DNA of 8,824 nucleotides from Clostridia bacterium (lineage in GTDB: Bacteria > Bacillota > Clostridia > Oscillospirales > CAG-272): contig JAGAMJ010000017.1 in NCBI GenBank assembly GCA_017624795.1, positions 1 to 8,824 of the forward strand, written 5' to 3'. Position numbers and translations under genes: made by a program. This document shows positions 1-6,596 of this stretch, piece after piece (the first letter of the stretch is position 1; the number at the start of each line of letters is the position of its first letter). Under the pieces are notes generated by a model. The model was given only the letters and a program-made list of their open reading frames with translations. It had not been told where the DNA came from and made no database searches.

Positions 1-17
1 CTTTTGTCAAGTAGCGC

Positions 18-72
18 AAAAAAAAGAAATGACCCTTGACCATGCTTTTGCTCTCGGTCAAGGGTCATTTCT
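18..72 (-). terminator. Strong intrinsic terminator, minus strand
   Basis: A perfect 17-bp inverted repeat (arms 25-41 and 56-72, 14-nt loop) is followed, reading the minus strand, by a run of eight T at 18-25. A long GC-containing stem running straight into a U-tract is the classic Rho-independent terminator for leftward transcription. There is no T-run on the plus-strand side, so it is directional. No protein gene ends just before it; the nearest recognised one stops at 566 and has its own hairpin. This terminator therefore probably serves the short minus-strand unit starting near 370. Confidence 0.9.
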
Positions 73-370
73 GTTCACTCTTGATATCTAACATCTTTTG
101 TTATCCTCTCTTTCTATTGTCTACCCTTTGCACAGTATTTACCAAACGCTCCAACACACCACACACTCTCTTTTGAGAAGATCTTTTCGTAAGATCACTT
201 CCGTCTTCCGTTTCACACGATACCTGCAAAAGGCGAAGGGGTTTTTCTGTGATAAAACTCGTTTCTCTCCTTCTATATAAAGCGTTACACCGCCGTGTTT
301 TTGTGCTTGCTGAAATTGGTATCTTGCTTGGCTTCGCTCATCTTGCCATCGGTCTGTACCTCCTTTCTTC
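18..370 (-). ncRNA. Possible short non-coding or leader transcript, unidentified
   Basis: This roughly 350-nt stretch is bounded by a plausible minus-strand promoter (377-405) and a strong terminator (18-72), so a discrete transcript is expected. I checked by eye for hallmarks of tmRNA, RNase P RNA, SRP RNA and common riboswitches and recognised none. The open frame across it on the minus strand lacks a start codon near the only good Shine-Dalgarno (AAAGGAGGT at 358-366). The ATG after that Shine-Dalgarno gives a three-residue frame. Two tiny frames exist (285-341, 18 residues; 65-94, 9 residues), neither recognised. It could be a small RNA, a leader or attenuator for a gene beyond the left edge, or a decayed gene. 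The call rests on the promoter-terminator bracket alone. Confidence 0.35.
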
Positions 371-376
371 GCTTTT

Positions 377-405
377 AGTATAGCATATGTCAAGCCCTTT
401 TGCAA
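377..405 (-). promoter_or_regulatory. Sigma-A-type promoter, minus strand
   Basis: On the minus strand a TTGCAA -35 box (400-405) lies exactly 17 bp from a TATACT -10 box (377-382), matching the consensus at 4/6 and 5/6 positions. Transcription would start near 370 and run left. The sequence around it is AT-rich and non-coding, as expected for a promoter. A perfect TTGACA also occurs between the two boxes (minus strand, 387-392), but no -10 sits at the right distance from it. Confidence 0.55.
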
Positions 406-411
406 TAGGCA

Positions 412-432
412 AATTGTAAGTATTTTACAATT
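412..432. promoter_or_regulatory. Perfect 8-bp dyad, candidate operator
   Basis: AATTGTAA (412-419) and TTACAATT (425-432) form a perfect dyad around a 5-bp centre. It lies a few bases upstream of the -35 box of the 377-405 promoter, where an activator or repressor dimer could bind. It resembles generic TTGTAA/TTACAA-type operators, but the spacing does not match the Rex consensus I know, so no regulator is named. It may also be chance in AT-rich DNA. Confidence 0.3.
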
Positions 433-533
433 AATTTTTGTTTATTTCGCAGAATTTGTTCATAATTCACATTTTCCTCTTTACAACGGGCTTTTTTTGT
501 GATATAATAAATTTGTTAGTTTGGTTTTCATAG

Positions 534-565
534 CAAAAGCGGATCCCGTGGGGGATCCGCTTTTG
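534..565 (-). terminator. Terminator of the leftward gene cluster, bidirectional-looking
   Basis: A perfect 14-bp inverted repeat (arms 534-547 and 552-565, loop GTGG) with an A4 / GC-rich core / T4 layout begins directly after the TGA stop (566-568) of the redox-protein gene. On the minus strand the GC core is followed by TTTTG, a short U-tract partly paired within the stem. The arrangement is symmetric, so it could also act on plus-strand transcripts. Its position immediately after the last stop codon marks the end of the leftward operon. Confidence 0.75.
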
Positions 566-1021
566 TCATATAATCGGGTGATCTTGTATGTATCGCTCGA
601 TAATTTCGGCGGCGGTGCCGACCTGCCTCGCGCACGGACGGGTGCGATAATATTCTGCGGTCCGCGGTGTCGGCACGGGTGCCGATGAAAGCTTTGCCGT
701 TTGCAAAAGCTCACGGCAAATGATGCTGCCATAGCGCGCGCGGAACGCGTCGCACAGCTCCTGGATAAGGCGATAATGCTCGCCCTTGACCTGATCGTTT
801 CCAAAATCGTCATAGCCGTAAAGCATGCCCGCGACCATACACATGCCCGACACGGCACCGCAGATCTCGCGCTGTCTGCCAAGCCCGCCCCCAAAGGGCG
901 CGGAGAGGCGAAACGCCGCTTTTTCATCAAGCCCCATCAGATCCGCAAACGCGCCGCAAACGGCTTGGGCGCAGTTCGCGCCCTTTTCAAATAATTCAAT
1001 AGCTTTTTCTGCTCTTGTCAT
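566..1021 (-). CDS. C_GCAxxG_C_C family putative redox protein
   Basis: This 151-residue protein belongs to the C_GCAxxG_C_C family (Pfam PF09719), proposed to be redox-active because of four invariant cysteines; no reaction is established. All hallmarks are visible: Cys17 in a GANCAQAV segment, a glycine-rich FGGGLG (43-48), Cys54 in ICGAVSG (the CGAxxG motif), Cys102 in IICRELL and Cys130 in RPCARQV ahead of a C-terminal helix. Length is close to the family norm of about 140. There is no signal peptide, so it should be cytoplasmic. Two ATGs are adjacent (1022-1024 and 1019-1021); the second is chosen because GGAG then lies 7 nt away. The upstream gene stops 1 nt before the first ATG and its 3' end carries this Shine-Dalgarno, so translation is probably coupled. 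It is the last gene of the leftward cluster. Confidence 0.88.
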   Translation of the reverse strand: MTRAEKAIELFEKGANCAQAVCGAFADLMGLDEKAAFRLSAPFGGGLGRQREICGAVSGMCMVAGMLYGYDDFGNDQVKGEHYRLIQELCDAFRARYGSIICRELLQTAKLSSAPVPTPRTAEYYRTRPCARQVGTAAEIIERYIQDHPII

Positions 1022-1025
1022 CATT

Positions 1026-1670
1026 TCACTCCAAGCACAAATGGTCACAGTTCAAAAATTCGTGCGCGTCAAGCAAGGAGTCGGTCGGGATCGTACGCGT
1101 CGCGCCACATTTCTTGCAGGTGACCTTCACGCCGTCAGAGAGGATCTCGGCGTCGTATTCCCGTTCCTCGTCGTCGCCGCAGCGGCACTTGATCTTGCCC
1201 TCCTCGTCAAGATCGCGGATCACAAACAGCACGATCTCCAACACCTGGGGATCGCTGACGGTCTGCTCCGCTTCCTTGTGCAGCGCCTCAAAATCGGTGA
1301 TACCGCTTTTTTCCATCAGATCAAGCAGCTGCAATTCGGTGCGGGAAAGCTCCGCCTTCACGTGATTGACCTCACCCATCACGCAGATATTGATATCCGA
1401 ATAAGCACAAGGAAGCGAGAACAGCTCGCTTTCAAAAAAGATCTTCTCGCTGACCGTATAGTGGTGGGGGTGCGGACAAATGATGCAAGGAACGGTAAGC
1501 CGCACCTTGCCGTCGGGGGTGGGCAAAATTTCCATCGCGCTTTTGCCGCAATCGCATTTCAGGCGCACCATCGAGCCCTTTAAGGTGAACAGACTGACCG
1601 CGCTCATCACGCCCGCGCCACAGTGCGGGCAACGGTAAGCAAGAGTGGTTTGTTTGGATTCCAAAACCAT
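1026..1670 (-). CDS. Protein with zinc-ribbon-like Cys pairs at both ends, unknown function
   Basis: I do not recognise this 214-residue protein by name. Its cysteine pattern is striking: CPHC (14-17) followed about 20 residues later by CDC (39-41), CIIC (62-65), then near the C-terminus CRC (162-164), CKKC (185-188) and a final C208/C212. The first and last blocks look like two zinc ribbons in opposite order (CxxC then CxC; CxC then CxxC), flanking a helical, acidic middle (about 105-160) with no membrane segment. Binding of zinc or another metal is inferred from spacing. The frame opens at a TTG (1697) overlapping the upstream stop, but the Shine-Dalgarno AGGAG (1681-1685) lies inside that extension, 10 nt before the ATG at 1668-1670, which is therefore chosen. 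It sits 23 bp after the lipoprotein gene and directly before the CGAxxG gene, clearly one operon. Confidence 0.8.
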   Translation of the reverse strand: MVLESKQTTLAYRCPHCGAGVMSAVSLFTLKGSMVRLKCDCGKSAMEILPTPDGKVRLTVPCIICPHPHHYTVSEKIFFESELFSLPCAYSDINICVMGEVNHVKAELSRTELQLLDLMEKSGITDFEALHKEAEQTVSDPQVLEIVLFVIRDLDEEGKIKCRCGDDEEREYDAEILSDGVKVTCKKCGATRTIPTDSLLDAHEFLNCDHLCLE

Positions 1671-1693
1671 AGTGGGGCAACTCCTATCAAAAA

Positions 1694-2788
1694 TCAAGAT
1701 TGCTGCGGATCGATATCGTATCCGTCGATAATATCATAATTATACCCAAATTCAAGGGCTTCTACCCAGCCGTTATACCAATTGGCATAGGCAGCTTCAT
1801 ACAGGTGCGTGCGCACGCTGACCTCGCTAAACGTCAGTCCGTTGCCCCTGTAAAGCACCACGTAGGTATAGCCGTCGACCTCCACGCGCCCACAGTCGCC
1901 GATCGCGCGCTGCGCGCCAAACAGCCAATCGGAAAGCACCTTGATGCCGATTCGGTCGGGGGTGAGGTTGCTTTCGCTGACAATGCTGCCCGCAGCGGCA
2001 AAGCCCGAAAGCGTTTCGACGCTTGGGGACGCTTGCAGTGCCGCGAGGACCTCGCTCACCTTCGCGTCGTTTGCCTTTCCGCTGATATAGGGAATGGCAA
2101 TATACGAGATATTGCGCGAGGGGGTGTCATCGCGAAAGCTCAAATGCGCTAAGGCGTCCTGAACCGCCTGCTGTGTGATACCGCCCTCCAACGTTTTCTT
2201 TACCGTGAAGGAATAGGTATTGGCAAGCAGCTCGCACGCAAGCACCGAGCGCAGATCGGCGGCGGTCATCAAGGGACCGTACAGCATCTGGCAGTATTCG
2301 TCCAGCGTTTTGGAATACTTCGCCGCTGCGTCCAGCGTAAGATTGGAAAGCTCCCCGTCGATGGTGGCGTGCTGCGCGTCGGTCAAGCTCACCCCCGCAT
2401 CGTGCGCCGCCTCGCAATAGATCAGCATCTCGCTGACCTTTTGCAGCGTCGCATTCATAATCACGTCATAAAAGGAAAGCCCGTCCCCGTAGATCTGATC
2501 GTGAAGCGAGCGCGTTTGATCATAGGGCACGCTTTGCTCCATCTGCGCCATCAGCTGACCGCCGTAATGATAAAAGAAATACGCCATCATACCGGGCGTC
2601 ACGGTAAAATGATCGGTGGACATCGCAACACCGTCGTCATAGATCGGCTTCCCCTCGATCATTTTAAGTCCCGCGCTGAGTGGGGCGTCGCTTCCGCGCT
2701 GACAGGACGAAAGCAGTATCGCAAGCAACAGCGCTAACACCAAAAAGCGCCATGCGCTTGGTGCTTTTTTGCATTCATTCGGTTTCAA
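1694..2788 (-). CDS. Lipoprotein, SurA/PrsA-like foldase relative without full parvulin domain
   Basis: This 364-residue protein starts with a textbook lipoprotein signal: basic n-region (K2, K7, K8, R14), hydrophobic core (15-26) and lipobox LSSC with Cys29. It should be lipid-anchored on the outer face of the membrane. It aligns with the neighbouring foldase at 2914-4800: DHFTVTPGMMAY (59-70) versus EHYEVTVPMMSY, CEAAHDAGVSLTD versus CEEARAYGMVLED, and a DWLF motif (287-290). These fit the helical SurA-N-type chaperone fold. It lacks an obvious HILF-type parvulin start, so isomerase activity is doubtful; a chaperone or assembly role is inferred. The start is TTG (2786-2788), with GGGGG 8 nt upstream (2797-2801) and the signal peptide beginning right there; an upstream ATG at 2845 would bury the signal and run through a strong hairpin. 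The zinc-ribbon gene follows 23 bp downstream. Confidence 0.87.
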   Translation of the reverse strand: MKPNECKKAPSAWRFLVLALLLAILLSSCQRGSDAPLSAGLKMIEGKPIYDDGVAMSTDHFTVTPGMMAYFFYHYGGQLMAQMEQSVPYDQTRSLHDQIYGDGLSFYDVIMNATLQKVSEMLIYCEAAHDAGVSLTDAQHATIDGELSNLTLDAAAKYSKTLDEYCQMLYGPLMTAADLRSVLACELLANTYSFTVKKTLEGGITQQAVQDALAHLSFRDDTPSRNISYIAIPYISGKANDAKVSEVLAALQASPSVETLSGFAAAGSIVSESNLTPDRIGIKVLSDWLFGAQRAIGDCGRVEVDGYTYVVLYRGNGLTFSEVSVRTHLYEAAYANWYNGWVEALEFGYNYDIIDGYDIDPQQS

Positions 2789-2807
2789 CGCCAATACCCC
2801 CTTTTGC

Positions 2808-2842
2808 AGAATATGGCTCGGGCATACGCCGAGCCATATTCT
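2808..2842 (-). other. Perfect 14-bp hairpin in the foldase-lipoprotein gap
   Basis: Arms 2808-2821 and 2829-2842 are exact reverse complements around a 7-nt loop. In the leftward mRNA the hairpin lies between the stop of the foldase gene (2914) and the GGGGG ribosome binding site of the lipoprotein gene, only 6 nt before that site. No T-run follows on either strand, so it is not a standard intrinsic terminator. It may stabilise or process the mRNA, block or stall an RNase such as RNase J, or modulate lipoprotein translation. The structure is seen; the role is inferred. Confidence 0.7.
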
Positions 2843-2913
2843 CATTCATACGTGTGGCGTCTTGCCGTGTCCCCTCCCTATCCTATGGAAAACGGGAGCT
2901 GCACGTGCAAGGA

Positions 2914-4800
2914 TCAGCCCTGAATGTAGCGATAATAATCTGTGTTGAGCGTTACGGGATGCGTGGTCTGAATGCTTGCCAGATACGCGGTGTTTTCATC
3001 GTCGGAGATCTTTGTGCGGATCTCGCTCTTCCACATGGTGGTTTCGTTGCCCACGTAGTACATGATGTGATAGCCGTAGTCGCTCTTGACGGGATCGGTG
3101 TAAGAGATCTCACCCTCAACGCGGGCAGCGGCAAAGAGCCAATCCTCAAATTCCTTGACCATCTGTCCCTTTTCAACGTTGTCGTAGAAGACGTTGCTAT
3201 CCTCGGTGTACAGCTCACCGTACTCCTCAAACACCGACTTGTCGATCTTGTAGTACTTGGAGCCGTCCTCACGGGTTACCTCGGTGATCTTGCCCTCGGC
3301 AAACAGCATTGCAAGCAGCTCGTTTGCCATCGCCTGAGCGGTAATCTTTCCGTCACGCGCCAAAACCTTGTCAGCCAGCTCCTTGGCAACGCCCGAAAGC
3401 TTTGCGGTGGAGGTCAGACCGTCATAGGTATCTGCCTTAAACAGAATATGGCCCACGCTGCGCACAACTTCCTCGTTGCGGTGCATACCGCCGTCGAAAA
3501 TGCAAGCGGAGTAAGCGGAGGTCGCGTCCTTATAGACCTTTTCCTCGCCCTCCTTGGGATCTTCAAACGCCTTCTTGACGTCTTCGAACTTGCTGACCTC
3601 ACCCGCCTTGCGGACGTAGGTCTTGACACCGTCCTTGGTTTCGGTCTTGAAGAGCCAATCGTACATCTTGCTCTCGTTGGCGCCCTCGTCCTTCTCGCCC
3701 TTGTTCTTGCAAACGGCGGAAAGCAGGGCAACGTCGGCGGCAGTGCCGCAAGCGCTCTTTTCACCTTCGGTCAGCTCGCTGCCGTCAGTCTTGGCTGCCT
3801 TTGCCTTGATCAGCTCCTCCTGATACAGGCACTCACGCAGCTTGGCGCAGAAATCCTTGTTGTCGGTTGCCTCGCTAAGCGTCTTTACGTAGCCGGCAAA
3901 TCTTTCCTTCTCTTGCTCATACTTTGCAGCATTCTGTTCGTTCTCTGCCTTTGCCTCATTCGCATCGGTCTTTTTAGATGCGGTAAAGGTTGCGGCAAAA
4001 ACGTAGCCCGTATAGTCGCAGTATACGTCGTAAGTAGCTTTGTTGGCAAGGTAATACTCCTCGGTACGGGCGTCGGTCACGCCGTCAAGGAATTCCTGTG
4101 CCTTGAACGAAGACCACTTGCTTGCAAGCTGCGTCAGCTCCATCATCTCGCGCACGTCCTTCAAAATAACGCCGCGACCAAACATCACCGAAACGTAGCC
4201 GTTGGTCGTATAGCCATTCTGTGCCGCGTAGGTTTCGATCGTGGCGAGCTGCGCCTCGATCGCCTCGTAATCCTCATCTTCCAGCACCATACCGTAAGCA
4301 CGTGCCTCCTCGCAGCAAGCAAGGATCTGCATCACGTCCTTTTGGGCGGTATAGGCAAAATGGTCAAACCAGGTCGCATTATCATTGATGACGGTATCTC
4401 CATCCTTTAACACGCCATACTTCTGGGCACGCAAGCTCTTGGACTTGTCCAAGGCGTCGCCGCCCTCACCGCCGCCGATCGCGACAGTCGTGCCGAACTG
4501 GGTGGAGTATTGGTCATACAAAGCGATACGGTTCTGATACTCGGTATAGACCATATAGGACATCATCGGAACCGTGACCTCATAGTGCTCGGACTCGGCA
4601 AAGGTACGCATACGCAGGAAGGTACCGCGCGTGTTCAGCACGACGAAGGTGACGAAAAGTACGAGCAGTGCCAATACGACGACCACGATCAGTGTGCCGA
4701 CCCAGGTCGGCATGCTCTTCTTTTTGGACGCCTGACGGGGCGTTGCCGTTGCGAGCGTGCTTGCCGCTCTCTCATTTCTTGTTCTGTTTCCTTTTCCCAT
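2914..4800 (-). CDS. Membrane-anchored peptidylprolyl isomerase (parvulin/SurA-PrsA type)
   Basis: This 628-residue protein has a basic cytoplasmic N-terminus (1-33), one transmembrane segment (about 34-55) and a large external region, so it should face the cell wall space. Residues 70-270 form a helical SurA-N-like chaperone region. Around 450-585 is a PpiC-type parvulin domain: HILFKA (450-455) matches the usual domain start and DYGYHIMYYVG (574-584) its end. Parvulins catalyse cis-trans isomerisation of peptidyl-prolyl bonds; PrsA-like members help secreted proteins fold. A Lys/Glu-rich charged insert spans about 275-425. DWLF occurs twice (381-384 and 553-556), suggesting an additional degenerate module. 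The GTG at 4812 abuts the Shine-Dalgarno; the ATG at 4798-4800 lies 8 nt from AGGTGG and is chosen. It lies between RNase J and its lipoprotein paralogue. Substrates cannot be read from sequence. Confidence 0.9.
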   Translation of the reverse strand: MGKGNRTRNERAASTLATATPRQASKKKSMPTWVGTLIVVVVLALLVLFVTFVVLNTRGTFLRMRTFAESEHYEVTVPMMSYMVYTEYQNRIALYDQYSTQFGTTVAIGGGEGGDALDKSKSLRAQKYGVLKDGDTVINDNATWFDHFAYTAQKDVMQILACCEEARAYGMVLEDEDYEAIEAQLATIETYAAQNGYTTNGYVSVMFGRGVILKDVREMMELTQLASKWSSFKAQEFLDGVTDARTEEYYLANKATYDVYCDYTGYVFAATFTASKKTDANEAKAENEQNAAKYEQEKERFAGYVKTLSEATDNKDFCAKLRECLYQEELIKAKAAKTDGSELTEGEKSACGTAADVALLSAVCKNKGEKDEGANESKMYDWLFKTETKDGVKTYVRKAGEVSKFEDVKKAFEDPKEGEEKVYKDATSAYSACIFDGGMHRNEEVVRSVGHILFKADTYDGLTSTAKLSGVAKELADKVLARDGKITAQAMANELLAMLFAEGKITEVTREDGSKYYKIDKSVFEEYGELYTEDSNVFYDNVEKGQMVKEFEDWLFAAARVEGEISYTDPVKSDYGYHIMYYVGNETTMWKSEIRTKISDDENTAYLASIQTTHPVTLNTDYYRYIQG

Positions 4801-4834
4801 TGTTGGAACCACCTTTTGTTTTTTTATTTTTTAC

Positions 4835-4848
4835 TGCGCTAACGCGCA
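4835..4848 (-). other. Small hairpin in the leader of the foldase gene
   Basis: TGCGC (4835-4839) and GCGCA (4844-4848) form a 5-bp GC stem with a 4-nt loop in the leftward leader, about 35 nt upstream of the foldase start. On the minus strand it is followed by an A-rich tract rather than Ts, so it is not a terminator for RNase J. Significance is uncertain. Confidence 0.3.
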
Positions 4849-4863
4849 AAATGGGTCTGTTTC

Positions 4864-4872
4864 AGTATAGCA
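4864..4872 (-). promoter_or_regulatory. Candidate extended -10 promoter for the foldase gene
   Basis: On the minus strand TGCTATACT (TGn plus a 5/6 -10 hexamer) lies in the 113-bp gap between RNase J and the foldase gene, about 64 bases before the foldase start. The best -35 at 17-18 bp is poor (ATACAA or CATACA). Extended -10 promoters tolerate this. It could give the downstream genes transcription independent of RNase J, since no terminator is visible in the gap. Confidence 0.4.
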
Positions 4873-4913
4873 GGGGTTGGTGAGGGTTGTATGACGCCGC
4901 AGTGATCAAACCG

Positions 4914-6596
4914 TCACACGTTCATAATAACGGGCAGGATCATGGGCTTGCGGCCCGTTCTTTGAAAGAGGAATTTGGAAAGATCATCTCTCACGCGGGT
5001 TTTAAGGCGCATACGGTCACCGGCGTCCCCCGAACGCAGGCAGCTGTCGATCGAGCGTTGCACGACCTTTCTTGCCTCGTCCATCAGCAGCTCGTTCTCG
5101 CGCACGTAGACAAATCCGCGCGATACCACGTCAGGACCGGAAAGCAGCAATCTGTGCTCCTCGTCCACCGTGGCGACCACCACGATCAGTCCGTCCTGCG
5201 AGAGGTGCTTGCGGTCACGCAGCACGATGTTGCCAACGTCCCCGACGCCGTAGCCGTCCACAAGGACCTGCCCCGCGGGCACCGTCCCGGCGAAACGCGC
5301 GCCGCGCACGTCGATCTCCAAGACCTTGCCGATCTCGGAAAGGAATATATTGCGATCGGGGATCCCCATTTCAAGCGCCAGCTCGCGGTTGGCGGCAAGA
5401 TGGCGGCACTCGCCGTGCATCGGCATGAAATAACGGGGCTTCGTCAGCGCCTGCATGAGTTTAAGCTCCTCCTGGCAGGCGTGCCCCGAAACGTGGACCT
5501 CCATAGCGGAATCGTGCAGGACCTCCACGCCGTTGCGGGAAAGCTCGTTGATCACGCGCCCCACCAGCTTTTCGTTGCCGGGGATCGCGCTGGAAGAAAG
5601 CACCACCAGATCGTTTCGCCCCAGCGTCACCTGCTGATGGTCGGAATACGCCATGCGGTAAAGGGCGGACATCGGCTCGCCCTGGCTGCCTGTTGTGACC
5701 AGCGTCAGCTGCTCGGGCTTGAAGCGCTTGATATCGTTGATGTCGATCAGAACGCCCTTGGGCACCTTCATATAGCCAAGCTCGACGGCGGCACCCAGAA
5801 TGTTCAGCATACTGCGTCCCGTCACCGCGACCTTTCTGCCGTGCTGGGCGCTGATATCAATGATCTGCTGCACGCGATGCACGTTAGAGGAAAACGTTGA
5901 GATCACGATGCGCTTGCTTTGGTTGGTCGTGAAGATATATTCCAGCGACCTTCCGACCTTCTTTTCGGAAGGAGTAAAGCCCGCGCGCTCGGCGTTGGTG
6001 GACTCACACAAAAGCATCAGAACGCCGCGCTTGCCAAGCTCGCCAAGGCGCGTCAGGTTCATCATCTCACCCTGAATGGGCGTGATATCCAGCTTGAAAT
6101 CTCCCGTGTGCAGCACGGTTCCAAGCGGTGTGTGGATCGCAAGACAGCAAGCGTCCGCGATCGAATGATTGACACGAATAAACTCGACGCTGATGGCACC
6201 CGCTCTCACGGTATCCCCCGCGCTGACCGTACGCAGGTCGGGCGCAAAGGGGAGAGAATGCTCTTCCAATTTGTTTTTCACGATCCCTATGGTCAGCTTT
6301 GTACCGTATACGGGGGGCTGAACGCTGCGCAGCACGTAAGGGATCGCGCCTATATGATCCTCGTGACCGTGCGTGAGGAAGATACCCCGCAAACGGTCGC
6401 TGTTTTGCTCCAAATAGGTGACGTCCGGAATGACCAGATCCACACCCAACATATCCTCATCGGGGAATGCAAGTCCGCAATCCACCACGATCATATCATC
6501 TTCGTATTCGATGACCGTCAAATTTTTGCCGATCTCGTGCAATCCGCCAAGCGGAATGATGCGAATTTTACCTTTATCTTTTTTGACTCTTGGCAT
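4914..6596 (-). CDS. rnjA: Ribonuclease J
   Basis: This 560-residue protein is a full-length RNase J (family norm about 555), the metallo-beta-lactamase/beta-CASP enzyme with 5'-to-3' exonuclease and endonuclease activity that drives mRNA turnover and rRNA maturation in many Gram-positive bacteria. The metal site is intact: HGHEDH (76-81), His144, Asp166 in HTGDF, and His394 in MPMHGE. The beta-CASP region shows STFSSNVHR (233-241), TTGSQGEPMSAL (301-312) and the HVSGH motif (368-372). The C-terminal domain that supports dimerisation is present (about 450-560). It should be cytoplasmic. The ATG at 6594-6596 lies 5 nt after AAGGAG. It has its own consensus promoter (6729-6757) and a leader of about 125 nt. 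In Bacilli rnjA follows rpoY; here it follows an unrelated small membrane-protein gene. One RNase J is seen; whether a second exists elsewhere is unknown. Confidence 0.98.
   Translation of the reverse strand: MPRVKKDKGKIRIIPLGGLHEIGKNLTVIEYEDDMIVVDCGLAFPDEDMLGVDLVIPDVTYLEQNSDRLRGIFLTHGHEDHIGAIPYVLRSVQPPVYGTKLTIGIVKNKLEEHSLPFAPDLRTVSAGDTVRAGAISVEFIRVNHSIADACCLAIHTPLGTVLHTGDFKLDITPIQGEMMNLTRLGELGKRGVLMLLCESTNAERAGFTPSEKKVGRSLEYIFTTNQSKRIVISTFSSNVHRVQQIIDISAQHGRKVAVTGRSMLNILGAAVELGYMKVPKGVLIDINDIKRFKPEQLTLVTTGSQGEPMSALYRMAYSDHQQVTLGRNDLVVLSSSAIPGNEKLVGRVINELSRNGVEVLHDSAMEVHVSGHACQEELKLMQALTKPRYFMPMHGECRHLAANRELALEMGIPDRNIFLSEIGKVLEIDVRGARFAGTVPAGQVLVDGYGVGDVGNIVLRDRKHLSQDGLIVVVATVDEEHRLLLSGPDVVSRGFVYVRENELLMDEARKVVQRSIDSCLRSGDAGDRMRLKTRVRDDLSKFLFQRTGRKPMILPVIMNV

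Noticed and set aside
98..280. 60-codon plus-strand frame
   Set aside because: It has no ribosome binding site or promoter and lies antisense to the orphan transcription unit; low-complexity, tRNA-free AT-rich translation.
285..341. 18-codon minus-strand frame overlapping the ATGA of a three-residue frame
   Set aside because: The Shine-Dalgarno is about 16 nt from this ATG, too far for direct initiation; coupling to a three-residue frame is possible but unsupported. Mentioned within the orphan unit only.
139..405. 88-codon minus-strand frame in the left non-coding region
   Set aside because: It has no start codon after the only good Shine-Dalgarno (358-366). The nominal start overlaps the -35 box of the likely promoter, upstream of the expected transcript. 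The translation is not recognisable. A decayed gene cannot be excluded.
825..1583. 252-codon plus-strand frame
   Set aside because: It overlaps both the zinc-ribbon and CGAxxG genes in antisense; those have conserved Cys motifs and good ribosome binding sites.
2749..2768. Terminator-like stem followed by Ts on the plus strand
   Set aside because: The stem is imperfect and lies within the signal-peptide coding part of the lipoprotein gene, and no plus-strand gene ends there.
2680..4410. 576-codon open frame on the plus strand
   Set aside because: It lies antisense to the foldase and lipoprotein genes, whose signal peptide, membrane segment and parvulin motifs are clear. The plus-strand translation has no recognisable domain, and its openness is a by-product of codon use.
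4887..5900. 337-codon plus-strand frame opposite RNase J
   Set aside because: It is fully antisense to a complete, motif-rich RNase J; the His/Asp/Val-rich translation is typical of shadow frames.
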